Shown in pieces: positions 39,447-50,200 of a stretch of DNA of 64,000 nt; the first letter of the stretch is position 1; each line of letters starts with the position of its first letter. A model generated the notes under the pieces. That model saw only the letters and a program-made list of their open reading frames with translations. It was not told the origin of the DNA and ran no database searches. The DNA is from Epithemia pelagica. Lineage: Eukaryota; Bacillariophyta; Bacillariophyceae; Surirellales; Surirellaceae. The DNA lies in assembly GCA_946965045.2 (NCBI GenBank), contig OX337239.1, positions 2,170,001 to 2,234,000 of the forward strand, in the 5' to 3' direction. The position numbers and the translations under genes are program-made.

Positions 39447-42400
39447 ATGAAGCTGTCAGCTATTACATTTGTTCTGGCCGCTCTCGGGAACCATCATGTT
39501 GCATATGCTAGCAATCCAAAGAAGCATGGAGAGTATCGACAGCAAGATTTCTCCCAATCTCAGCGACAAGATATGGAGCAACTTCCAACGACGCAACTTG
39601 ATTCTTCCAGCGCACACGAGGGTGGCAACGAAGATGATGCCCAGTTTTGGGACCGCTTTCTCCAGGACTTCAATATCAACGGATACATAAAAAACAAACA
39701 GCCAGACCCCTGGAGCAAGAAAATGAGTCTAAGTTTCAGTCCAGCCCCTACCGATCCACCCACTGAGCCTCCTAGTAGAAATCCGAGTGAATCACCAAGC
39801 GAACGTCCAAGCGCAAGCCCAAGTGAACCACCGAGTGAGGCTCCATCAGAAGCTCCATCCAATCCACCCACGAACTTTCCCTGTGACGTTAATGTAACGA
39901 CGATTTGTGAGGACATTGATGGAACTCTTTGCGAAGACATCCCCCCGCCAAATGGAACCTGTTTTAGCGTTGCGAACCAAGCCATTGAAGTTCTCTCCTT
40001 CACGTACCTACCCGGCAATGACTGTTCCATGAGCCGTAATCAGCAATATGGAATAGCACAGTGCCAGGATCTTGCGGCGAATATTCCTGATGTCCCAGTC
40101 GAGCTCATCTGTGAGGATAATCTAGGAAACGGTATGAACGTTACTGAACAGAATATCACAGTGGATGGAGAAACGTTGTTTACAGTCACTCCGGTTGGTG
40201 GTGGGTCATTTCCTGAAGCTATCAACTGTACCATTAACAACGAAATCAATGGCCAGCCTCTTCAGTGGAACTTCATCAATACATCTGGCGCAGAACTGAA
40301 TCTGAAGGAAGCCTATGGTGCCCTTCAATTGGAATCGTGTGACGATCAAGTTTGTCTTCAAGAGGTATTTTTCCGAAGTTTCCTCGACAACATTGGAGGT
40401 GCCGATATGAACGTGACATTGGTCAACATTACCATTCCTGGACAAGATCCATATGACTTAGCCTTTTTGGTGGACAATCCGTTGGTCCCTGGAGAGCAGT
40501 TTACAGTTGTGGATATTGTGTTTTTGGATTACTGCGAGACGCAGAATATTTCGTATTGTGTCGATGTTGAGGCGGATCCACCTGTTGGAGCACCATGCTT
40601 TGATGAAGACAAGGTTGAGTTTCCAATTCTTGTTTCATGCTCTATTGAGCTCAATCTTACATGTGTCGAAGAGTCGAGTGGTTTGCCATGTGACGAAATC
40701 CCTGTAATTTCCAACCCTCAATGTGAATGTCCAGAAGGATGTTCTACCGAGTTGGAGTTTCGTTTCACGGGTAACGCTTGTGTTGACGATCCTACTTACG
40801 ACTGCACCTTTGATGGGACGATTAATCAGAGCGGTGGAACCGTTAGTGTGGCGACAGACCCGAACTTTGTAGCTGGCAGTGTTCTTTTCAACGAAATTGT
40901 TGGACCTGGCGGCAGGGTGTCCGTCTTCAACAACCTTCTTTGCATTGAAGATACATTGTACATCAATGTTTTTACAACAACGGGAAATCAGCGGATGACG
41001 CTACGAACAGATTGTACCAGTGGAGCAGGTCTCCCCTTGGCGCAACCTGTTGGGGCTCTAGACTTTGTTGGATTCACGTGTGATAACACTCTTGAAATTG
41101 ATTGCTTCTCGAATGTTGTCCTGGATACTTGTGCCATCAACCAAGGAACAGATGACCTTTTCTTGACGCTCTTCACAGTTGGAATCAGAGGCCAAGAAGC
41201 TTTCAATCTTTTGAATCCGCCTGTGTTGCTGGAACCTGGCGACGCAACGTGTGAGCAAGCCATCACAGAAATTTTCAAGTGTAACGACACTGAGTATGTA
41301 GTCGAGGCCATTGTTGAGGCTAACGATACCTCGGCTACGGGATGTGAGGATACCGCGCTACTTCCTTTTACTATTGCATCAGGTACTGTGGCTCCAAGTT
41401 CAAGTCCCAGTGACCAACCGACCGAAGTTCCATCTGAAGCTCCATCCATTCCACCCACGAACTTTCCCTGTGACGTTAATGTAACGACGATTTGTGAGGA
41501 CATTGATGGAACTCTTTGCGAAGACATCCCCCCGCCAAATGGAACCTGTTTTAGCGTTGCGAACCAAGCCATTGAAGTTCTCTCCTTCACGTACCTACCC
41601 GGCAATGACTGTTCCATGAGCCGTAATCAGCAATATGGAATAGCACAGTGCCAGGATCTTGCGGCGAATCTTCCTGATGTCCCAGTCGAGCTCATCTGTG
41701 AGGATAATCTAGGAAACGGTATGAACGTTACTGAACAGAATATCACAGTGGATGGAGAAACGTTGTTTACAGTCACTCCGGTTGGTGGTGGGTCATTTCC
41801 TGAAGCTATCAACTGTACCATTAACAACGAAATCAATGGCCAGCCTCTTCAGTGGAACTTCATCAATACATCTGGCGCAGAACTGAATCTGAAGGAAGCC
41901 TATGGTGCCCTTCAATTGGAATCGTGTGACGATCAAGTTTGTCTTCAAGAGGTATTTTTCCGAAGTTTCCTCGACAACATTGGAGGTGCCGATATGAACG
42001 TGACATTGGTCAACATTACCATTCCTGGACAAGATCCATATGACTTAGCCTTTTTGGTGGACAATCCGTTGGTCCCTGGAGAGCAGTTTACAGTTGTGGA
42101 TATTGTGTTTTTGGATTACTGCGAGACGCAGAATATTTCGTATTGTGTCGATGTTGAGGCGGATCCACCTGTTGGAGCACCATGCTTTGATGAAGACAAG
42201 GTTGAGTTTCCAATTCTTGTTTCATGCTCTATTGAGCTCAATCTTACATGTGTCGAAGAGTCGAGTGGTTTGCCATGTGACGAAATCCCTGTAATTTCCA
42301 ACCCTCAATGTGAATGTCCAGAAGGATGTTCTACCGAGTTGGAGTTTCGTTTCACGGGTAACGCTTGTGTTGACGATCCTACTTACGACTGCAGTACACA

Positions 42401-45400
42401 GGGGACGATTGATACGGATGGTGGAACTGTTGTTGTGGCAACAGATCCCACTTTTCAGAATGTTCTTTTCAACCAAGCTGTCACGACAGGTACTCCGATA
42501 TCCGTTGCCAACCCCAGCTGTGTTCCTGATGACTTATATATCAATGTTACGTTTACCGCGGGAAGTCAAAGCATTGTATTGCGTACAGCATGTTCCAGTG
42601 GAGCAGGTCTCCCCTTGGCGCAACCTGTTGGGGCTCTAGACTTTGTTGGATTCACGTGTGATAACACTCTTGAAATTGATTGCTTCTCGAATGTTGTCCT
42701 GGATACTTGTGCCATCAACCAAGGAACAGATGACCTTTTCTTGACGCTCTTCACAGTTGGAATCAGAGGCCAAGAAGTTTTCAATCTTTTGAATCCGCCT
42801 TTTTTGCTGGAACCCGGCGACGCAACGTGTGAGCAAGCCATCACAGAAATTTTCAAGTGTAACGACACTGAGTATGTAGTCGAGGCCATTGTTGAGGCTA
42901 ACGATACCTCGGCTACGGGATGTGAGGACACCGCGCTACTTCCTTTTACTATTGCATCAGGTACTGTGGCTCCAAGTTCAAGTCCCAGTGACCAACCGAC
43001 CGAAGTTCCATCTGAAACTCCATCTGATCAACCAAGCGAACCGCCCTCTGATGTTCCGTCTTTATCTCCCAGTTTAAGTCCAAGTGATCCACCGAGCGAG
43101 GTTCCGTCTGTTTCTCCATCCAATCAACCAAGTGATCCTCCGAGTGAGAGTCCATCGGATGCTCCAACGGCTCCTCCTACCGGGTTTTGTCTTGTTGACG
43201 TTGACATCGTTTGCGATGTAACAAGTGATGGAACAATTACCTGTGCAGGACTTACACCTCCTTCCACCGCACGTTGTTCCAATGGAGAGAGAATCGATAC
43301 AGTGTCATTCAAGTATCTTGGGGCATCTGGCTCGACTTGTCAAGACAGTCGAAATCAACAAGAGGCGAATTGTGAGTCTGTCTGCGTTGATTTTGGACTT
43401 CTTGTGGATACACCTGTCGATATTGAATGCTTTGACTTGATTGAGACCCCTTTGATTGTTGAACCTACATCGGTTCTTCCTGGAGAGATTTTCACCGTCA
43501 CTGAGAATCCGTCGAGTGGAGGACCACCTTTGATGCAAAAGATCAATTGTACAATTTCCTCAGGTGGAACAATTCTGCAGTACAATGTGATGGACGTGTC
43601 GGGTGACGTTGAGTTGGACCTACAAGAACAATACGGTGGTTTGGAACTTGAGAAATGTGATGGACTGACATGCTTCCAAATTGTCGACCTCGTGACTACA
43701 ATTAACAATACTGGGGCGATTGAAATGAACATTACAGTTGCGGATGAAACACTGCTTGGCGTCACCACAAGCGTTCTCGCTAATCTTACTGGTCCATGGG
43801 GTGATAATCCGTATCTCCTACAACCTGGAGAAAGTGCCGAGCTTCAAAGAGATGATTTGGTTGTTGATCTTTGTGAAACAGGAGACTTTGTGTATCAGCT
43901 CGACGCCGAGGCTGACCCACCTAACGGAGTGGAGTGCAATGACACAGATTTGATCACGCTTTCTTTCGCACCACAGTGTATTGTCGACACCAACCTCACA
44001 TGTACCTACCTCGAGACTGGCGGTGACTGTAACTCCATCCCAGATTTCAACTCCCCGGACTGTGATTGTGATGGAAGCTGTGCAACGGAAATGTTGTTCC
44101 GATATGTGCCACGCACATGTGACCAGTCTCCACCAGACAGTGCATTTGCGGTCGAATGTACACAGTTGTTGGACCAAATGCCAACCAATCCAAATATTTT
44201 GGTTGTCTTCAACGCAACGTTGGCTTATTACGAAGGCACCAATGTCACCTCAGAAACAAATATTTTCTTACGTGCACCGGATGGCGGTTGCATTGCCGAG
44301 CCTGTGAACGTGTTGATCCAAAACGAGATCGGAGTTCCGGCACAGGTGTTCACACTGACACCAGGCTGCAGCAACAACGATGAACGGTCAATTGGATTGA
44401 CAGATAGCTACGCGTCTTTTGATTTTTTCGGTTTCACCTGCCAAAACAGTCCTCCTCAAAACTGTTTCACGGACATTGAGTTTGAGCAATGCGCCATCAA
44501 CAATGGTGTGATCAATCTCACTCTGACCCAGCTCGATTTGACGTTTGAAGGTTCCGTGAATAACCTTCTCGATGATCCAACTGTAGTGCGTGATCTCGAA
44601 CCAGGACAAGCCACCTGTGCAAGTCCAGTCGGCTATGAGATTTATCTGTGTGACGGAGGAACATACACGGCCAATGGGTTCGTGGAAGCGAACGATACAT
44701 CAGGTAGCACCTGTTTTGGAGATGCTGAACTTACCAATATCGATCCCAATCGTCCGACCTTCCCACCAACGCTCTTCCCAACAGAAGTTCCCAGTCCCAC
44801 TCCGTCCATGGCTCCGTCAATGGTTCCCTCTACGTCGCCCACTGAGAATTGTGACTTGGTCATTGACTTGAACTGTACAGGATGTGATATCAACGTGACG
44901 AATCTTCCTAATTGTACCGATCGGCCGTTTTTGGTTGGAATGCTTTTCCGAGGAGGCGACTGTTCCGAGAACAACTTTACACAACCAATTGACCGAGTGA
45001 CATGTGGCGATTTCCCTCAGAATGGAGAAGTTCCCAAACTTGGAAGTAACGAAACCGTATTCATCAGAGCCAACGCAGATCCGAAAGACGAGATCGGCGG
45101 CACTGGAGGAGATGACGAAACATTGCTTTTTGAGGGCCTGGTGACTGAGGGAAGTGTGTACTTTCTTTACGATAATGGTGAAGATATGCCTGCGGACACA
45201 CAGATCCGAATTTATCCAGCAGAGGGTCCACAAAACCCTTCAACCATTTTACAAGATGTTCGCTTCCATGCGTCTTGTTCACAACCTCTTTTGTTGAAGA
45301 ATGTGTTTGGATCTCATCAGTTGGTCCAGTTTGAGAATGTTCCGCAAGGCAATGTGTCTTGCTTTGCAAGTATCACTTCCGACTACAGAATTACAATTCC

Positions 45401-45761
45401 CATCAATGGCCTTCCGACGGGAGATGATGTCCTGGAGATTACTCGTGCAACGATTCGTACCAACTACACAAATCCTGCCTTTACCTTTCTTACTTGTTTG
45501 GAGGGTCAAGTGATTTGTTCGGAAGAGGTGGCACAGAATATTAGCAATCCGACGTGCAACACAAGTACATTGGAAGTTGAGTTTGAAACAACATTGAGCC
45601 TGAACGAGGCACAAGGCTATTCCCAAGAGATTAATATTTTCGCGCGAGGATTGACAACGGGACAACGATGCCGAGGAAGAGGTGTTGAAGAGTTCTGTGC
45701 TCCGTTGAACGATCCTGTTTGTCAAGGACAAGACGGCGGTGGCGGAGGTTCACCTCTCTAA
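39447..45761 (+). CDS. Giant secreted modular Cys-rich glycoprotein, 2104 aa (first of a pair)
   Basis: A signal peptide (MKLSAITFVLAALGNHHVAYA) is followed by an acidic segment, the motif DAQFWDRFLQDF...PWSKKMSLS and a PSExPS linker (to about residue 140). Seven related domains start at Cys 146, 398, 675, 927, 1248, 1511 and 1802. Each opens with C-x3-[hydrophobic]-x-[hydrophobic]-x-C, then further Cys, then a strand hxFxY/F and Cys, and closes with a Cys...VEAND/VEADPP block. N-x-T/S sites are very common. Ser/Pro linkers separate pairs of domains (about residues 650-670, 1175-1245 and 1785-1800). There is no membrane anchor; the tail is Gly-rich. No intron is present. The function is unknown; the composition suits an extracellular matrix, frustule or mating-surface role. 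Domains 1-2 and 3-4 come from a 1.6-kb tandem duplication. Confidence 0.88.
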   Translation: MKLSAITFVLAALGNHHVAYASNPKKHGEYRQQDFSQSQRQDMEQLPTTQLDSSSAHEGGNEDDAQFWDRFLQDFNINGYIKNKQPDPWSKKMSLSFSPAPTDPPTEPPSRNPSESPSERPSASPSEPPSEAPSEAPSNPPTNFPCDVNVTTICEDIDGTLCEDIPPPNGTCFSVANQAIEVLSFTYLPGNDCSMSRNQQYGIAQCQDLAANIPDVPVELICEDNLGNGMNVTEQNITVDGETLFTVTPVGGGSFPEAINCTINNEINGQPLQWNFINTSGAELNLKEAYGALQLESCDDQVCLQEVFFRSFLDNIGGADMNVTLVNITIPGQDPYDLAFLVDNPLVPGEQFTVVDIVFLDYCETQNISYCVDVEADPPVGAPCFDEDKVEFPILVSCSIELNLTCVEESSGLPCDEIPVISNPQCECPEGCSTELEFRFTGNACVDDPTYDCTFDGTINQSGGTVSVATDPNFVAGSVLFNEIVGPGGRVSVFNNLLCIEDTLYINVFTTTGNQRMTLRTDCTSGAGLPLAQPVGALDFVGFTCDNTLEIDCFSNVVLDTCAINQGTDDLFLTLFTVGIRGQEAFNLLNPPVLLEPGDATCEQAITEIFKCNDTEYVVEAIVEANDTSATGCEDTALLPFTIASGTVAPSSSPSDQPTEVPSEAPSIPPTNFPCDVNVTTICEDIDGTLCEDIPPPNGTCFSVANQAIEVLSFTYLPGNDCSMSRNQQYGIAQCQDLAANLPDVPVELICEDNLGNGMNVTEQNITVDGETLFTVTPVGGGSFPEAINCTINNEINGQPLQWNFINTSGAELNLKEAYGALQLESCDDQVCLQEVFFRSFLDNIGGADMNVTLVNITIPGQDPYDLAFLVDNPLVPGEQFTVVDIVFLDYCETQNISYCVDVEADPPVGAPCFDEDKVEFPILVSCSIELNLTCVEESSGLPCDEIPVISNPQCECPEGCSTELEFRFTGNACVDDPTYDCSTQGTIDTDGGTVVVATDPTFQNVLFNQAVTTGTPISVANPSCVPDDLYINVTFTAGSQSIVLRTACSSGAGLPLAQPVGALDFVGFTCDNTLEIDCFSNVVLDTCAINQGTDDLFLTLFTVGIRGQEVFNLLNPPFLLEPGDATCEQAITEIFKCNDTEYVVEAIVEANDTSATGCEDTALLPFTIASGTVAPSSSPSDQPTEVPSETPSDQPSEPPSDVPSLSPSLSPSDPPSEVPSVSPSNQPSDPPSESPSDAPTAPPTGFCLVDVDIVCDVTSDGTITCAGLTPPSTARCSNGERIDTVSFKYLGASGSTCQDSRNQQEANCESVCVDFGLLVDTPVDIECFDLIETPLIVEPTSVLPGEIFTVTENPSSGGPPLMQKINCTISSGGTILQYNVMDVSGDVELDLQEQYGGLELEKCDGLTCFQIVDLVTTINNTGAIEMNITVADETLLGVTTSVLANLTGPWGDNPYLLQPGESAELQRDDLVVDLCETGDFVYQLDAEADPPNGVECNDTDLITLSFAPQCIVDTNLTCTYLETGGDCNSIPDFNSPDCDCDGSCATEMLFRYVPRTCDQSPPDSAFAVECTQLLDQMPTNPNILVVFNATLAYYEGTNVTSETNIFLRAPDGGCIAEPVNVLIQNEIGVPAQVFTLTPGCSNNDERSIGLTDSYASFDFFGFTCQNSPPQNCFTDIEFEQCAINNGVINLTLTQLDLTFEGSVNNLLDDPTVVRDLEPGQATCASPVGYEIYLCDGGTYTANGFVEANDTSGSTCFGDAELTNIDPNRPTFPPTLFPTEVPSPTPSMAPSMVPSTSPTENCDLVIDLNCTGCDINVTNLPNCTDRPFLVGMLFRGGDCSENNFTQPIDRVTCGDFPQNGEVPKLGSNETVFIRANADPKDEIGGTGGDDETLLFEGLVTEGSVYFLYDNGEDMPADTQIRIYPAEGPQNPSTILQDVRFHASCSQPLLLKNVFGSHQLVQFENVPQGNVSCFASITSDYRITIPINGLPTGDDVLEITRATIRTNYTNPAFTFLTCLEGQVICSEEVAQNISNPTCNTSTLEVEFETTLSLNEAQGYSQEINIFARGLTTGQRCRGRGVEEFCAPLNDPVCQGQDGGGGGSPL
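39855..41440 (+). repeat. Intragenic duplication, copy 1 (domains 1-2)
   Basis: Near-identical to 41442-43018 at an offset of 1587 bp up to about 40788 (one difference noted in the first part, ATT versus CTT near 40082). From about 40799 to 41013 the two copies are strongly diverged. They then become near-identical again at an offset of 1578 bp. Confidence 0.9.
41442..43018 (+). repeat. Intragenic duplication, copy 2 (domains 3-4)
   Basis: Partner of 39855-41440. The divergent segment here is about 42386-42600. Differences elsewhere are a handful of single bases (for example GAAGCTTTC/GAAGTTTTC and GTGTTG/TTTTTG). Confidence 0.9.
43175..45761 (+). repeat. Near-identical 2.6-kb block shared by the two giant genes (copy 1)
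   Basis: Matches 51622-54220 at a constant offset of 8447 bp from the sequence CCTCCTACCGGG up to almost the stop codon. It encodes the last three domains. Identity is very high and rises toward the 3' end (from about 45100 only isolated differences are seen), whereas the 5' halves of the genes are clearly diverged. Confidence 0.9.
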
Positions 45762-47284
45762 AGGAAAAACCACTCTCGCTCGAAAGATGTGTCCTAGTCA
45801 TCACTTCATTATTATATATATAATTATTAATAGTAATATATTTCCATTTGGTTTATCGAACTGATGACGTGCAAGGTCTTGATAACGCATGTGAGCAAGA
45901 GACAATTGGTCTTAGTCTATTGTTAGGGCAGTCGACGCTGAAAGAAAGAACAACAGACATTACGATCGATTGAGGAGGGGCATCGGAGAGACTTACAAAA
46001 ATGAACGAGGTCGTCTTGTTGACCAGAGCTCATCATGTCTGGAAAACCCCTTACCTCGGAAACAAATCATTTTCGCGATGACAGAAATGCCGCTTCTTCC
46101 GTTTTTGTTACAAGGATCGATTTCAACAGTAGATGACTCTTCGGTGATACCACTCCTGTTTCATCATGGAGTTGGAAATCTTGATGTGCCAGCGTCGAAT
46201 CGACTTTTCCCTTCTGGGTCACGAGGTAAGGATGAAAGAACAACGGCCGCAATCGATTGCCCGAGTGCCTTAGATTTCAAAGCTTGTCGTACTTGAATGA
46301 TGATCCATAAAGCAAATCCATTACAACAAACACCCGAAAGTGCGAGGTGATCGAGTCGCTGGATTTATCGTAGTATGGATACTCTCTAGAGATGGCTTTG
46401 TGAAGCTTTGTTCTCAGCTACTCCTTTGTTGTCGTTTTTCTCTGTCTCAAGCTGAATGGAGCAAGGTTGGATTCATGACGGCGTGACCCACATCTCCGAG
46501 CTCTGTTGGTTCGAACACCATGACATCCAAGACCTTGCCGACTTACTGACAATTTGAAACAAACCAATTTCGCACGAAACAGGACAAAAGATATGGAACG
46601 GTTGTCTCCTCTCGTCATGAATCAAGCGTCGACAAGCTAAGCGTCATGGAATCGACTAGAGGTATGTTCGGGTTGGTCAAAATTGTGAGCACCCGGAACC
46701 TGGAACCCGGAATCGTCCCCATCTCGAAGAGGAGGCAGACAGACACATATAATCTATTTAATATCTGGATGGCGAGGGAGGTATTTAGAAAATTTAGTCT
46801 TGGTAATTGAGAAATGGACGTTGGCCGTCCCTCCCAGGACTAAATTGGACCTCAGTCAGAACCCTGGTCTTCTCTAAATTCTTCTAACGGCTAGCTAAAT
46901 TGCTAAGAAATAGAGACCGAATATCGCTCAGTATCCGTTCGAAAGTGGTACTTAGGAGAATTGGCACGCCCGGCGGGAAGATCCTTTTCTCATCCGCATC
47001 ACCTGGCACATAGTATTCCAAATCATCTTTCGATCCAGTTCCGTCTCTCACATTCCATACTTCCACACATCCATACAGCTGAATCCCTTACAAAAACGGA
47101 TTGTGGCCAATCCCTTTCACAAAATCAACTGTACTCAGTGAGGAGGAAGACCAGCAAAGAGAATCCAAGCTAGAAGAGCACTCGCTATAAACCTTTGGAC
47201 TGAACCGTGAGCTCGTCGTTCCTCGGTCTAAGCCGTAAGCAGCTTGCGACTCAACAATACGGCTGAAGCTAGTACTCCGGAAAA
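45762..47284. other. Intergenic region between the two giant genes
   Basis: 1.5 kb without a supportable gene. An AT-rich patch (TATTATATATATAATTATTA, near 45810) follows the first stop and may be a 3' end signal. The similarity between the paralogs stops at the first gene's stop codon: 45762 onward does not resemble 54221 onward. Confidence 0.5.
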
Positions 47285-50200
47285 ATGAGGGTGACAGTCG
47301 TTGTTGTTGGTTGGTTGCTGACGAATGCGTTCGCAAGCGCCATCGAATCAAGCCATAGTGATGGACCGGAAGGACATGGACCAGAACAACCTGGGGAAGA
47401 CGATGAAAAGTTCTGGGAGCGATACCTTGGTACTTTTGATTTCAAGCAATTCAAGTCTCCCTGGGAAAAGAAAATGAGTCTCAGTATGAGCGAAGCCCCG
47501 ACCACGCCTCCCAGCGATCGTCCGAGTAACAACCCCAGCAGTCTTCCAACCACTTCGCCAAGTACATCTCCGAGTGAAACACCGACGGATGAGCCAAGTC
47601 AATCGCCATCCACTTCACCAAGCGCGTCACCTTCGACTTCACCAAGTGATTCACCTAGTGAAACTCCTACCGAAGTCCCAAGCAACTCTCCATCTGCCTC
47701 ACCAAGTGAATCTCCGACAAACACGCCCAGTGAAAGTCCCAGTTCATCACCAAGTGTGCCTCCAACCCTTACTCCAAGTCTATCCCCCAGTGATCAGCCG
47801 TCTAGTCGGCCTACGAACTTTGCTTGTGGCGTCAATGTTACAACGATTTGTGAGGACTTTGAAGAAACCCGTTGTGAAGACATTCCACCACCCGATGGAA
47901 CCTGTTTCAGTGTTGGAAACCAAGCTATTGAAGTACTCTCCTTCACCTATCTACCGGGCAACGACTGTTCAACAAGTCGCAACCAGCAGTACGAAACATC
48001 ACAATGCGAGGATGTAGGTACGTTGGTGGATGAACCTGTCGACTTGATGTGTGTTGACGTAGAAAACACTGTCCTGATGACGGTGACGGAACAGAATATC
48101 ACGGTTGACGGCGAAGTGTTGTTCACTGTGATGCCCATGGGAACGGGACCTAGAGAGTTTCCGGATGCCATTAACTGTACCATTGTCTTGGCGTCGACCG
48201 GGGAGCCCCTTCAATGGAACGTCATTGATACATCCGGTAGATCAGAGTTGAATCTCAAGGAGACATACGGCGCGATGCAATTGGAGTCTTGTGATGATCA
48301 AGTTTGTATCCAAGAAGTCTTTTTTCGAAGCTTCCTTGACAATATTGGAAGTGCCAACATGAACGTTACACTGGTCAACATTACTATTCCTGGACAAGAT
48401 CCATACGACTTGGCCTTTTTGGTGGACAATCCGTTGGCCCCAGGAGAACAGTTTACAGTTGTGGATATTATCTTTTTGGATTATTGTGAGACGCAGAATA
48501 TTTCTTATTGTGTCGATGTTCAGGCGGATCCTCCTGTGGGCGAACCATGCTTTGACGAAGACAAGGTTGAGTTCCCTATCCTTGTTGAATGTGCCATTGA
48601 GCTTAACCTTACATGTGTCGAAGAATCAAGTGGACTGGCATGTGACCAAATCCCTCCTATTTCCAATCCTCAGTGTGAATGTCGAGAAGGATGTTCCACA
48701 GAGCTACAGTTTCGTTTTACGGCCGCATCATGCGGAGATGATCGTGAAGGTTTCACATGCGAACAAGACGGAACAATGCATGAGGCCGGAGGATCCCTAC
48801 TTGTGTTTATTGATGCCGATGCACAAACAGTCCTATACAATGAATCTATTGTCCCAGATACTCCAATTGTAATCTTCGACTCTATGGAGTGTCTCCCCGA
48901 TATGCTGTATCTCCTTATATTCACTGACACGGGACGGCAGCGCATTGCCCTCAATACTGGATGTCAGACTGGTAGTGGTATTATTCTTGCAGAGGCGGTT
49001 GGTGCGTTGAATTTCGTTGGATATGCATGCGACAACAGTCCGACGGTCAAATGTTATTCCAATGTGGCTGTTGATACATGTGCCATCAACCAAGGAACGG
49101 ACGACCTTTTCTTGACTCTCTTTACTGTTGGAATTGTGGGGCAGTCGACGTTTAACTTGCTTGGAGAAGAGCCCGTTTTGTTGCAACCTGGAGAAGCCAC
49201 CTGTGATGATGTATCCACGGAAATTTACAAATGCAATGAAACGTTATATACTGTGGTTGCTCGGGTTGAAGCTAACGAAACATCGAACATCGGATGTGAG
49301 GACGAGGAGTCAATTCAGTTCTTTATATCTGAAGACACCCTGGTCCCGAGTTCGTCCCCAAGTGAACCCCCGACGTCGGTTCCAAGTGATGAACCCAGTC
49401 TTTCCCCAAGTGAACCTCCTTCATTGTCCCCCAGTGACCCTCCTTCACTGTCCCCCAGTACCTCTCCAAGTGAACCTCCCACCCTTTTGCCGAGTTCACC
49501 ACCAAGTGACGTTCCCTCAACTCCACCCACAAATTTGCCTTGTGACGTCAACGTAACAGTTATTTGTGAAGACATTTTGGGAAGGAACTGTGAGGACATT
49601 CCTTCGCCAAATGGAACGTGTTTCACTAACTCAAATCGTGCTATCGAGGTTCTTTCATTCACTTATGTGCCATTCGGTGATTGCTCTACAAGTCGTAACC
49701 AGCAATATGACACTTCGGAATGTCAAGATCTAGCCACATTGGTGGATGAACCGGTGAACATGGTTTGTGTTGGGGCTGGCGACACGCCCATGGTTGTTAC
49801 CGAGCAGAATATCACCGTAGACGGAGAAACGCTTTTCACGGTCTCACGTCCAGACAATAGTCCGTTCCCGTCGTCTATCAATTGTACGATCGAACTGGAG
49901 TCGACCGGGGAGCCCCTTCAATGGAACGTCATTGGTACGACACCATCTACAGAGCTCAATCTCAAGGAGACGTATGGAGCCATGCAATTGGAGTCATGCG
50001 ATGACCAGGTTTGTCTCCAACAGGTATTCTTCCGCAATTTCCTTGATAATATTGGAGGTGCCGACATGAATGTGACACTGGTCAACATCACCATACCTGG
50101 ACAAGATCCATATGACTTAGCCTTTTTGGTGGACAATCCGTTGGCCCCTGGAGAACAGTTTACAGTTGTGGATATCATCTTTTTGGATTACTGCGAGACG

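Noticed and set aside
45970-46296. 108-codon plus-strand frame between the giant genes
   Set aside because: No motif, no homologous frame after the second gene, and an opposing frame is equally open.
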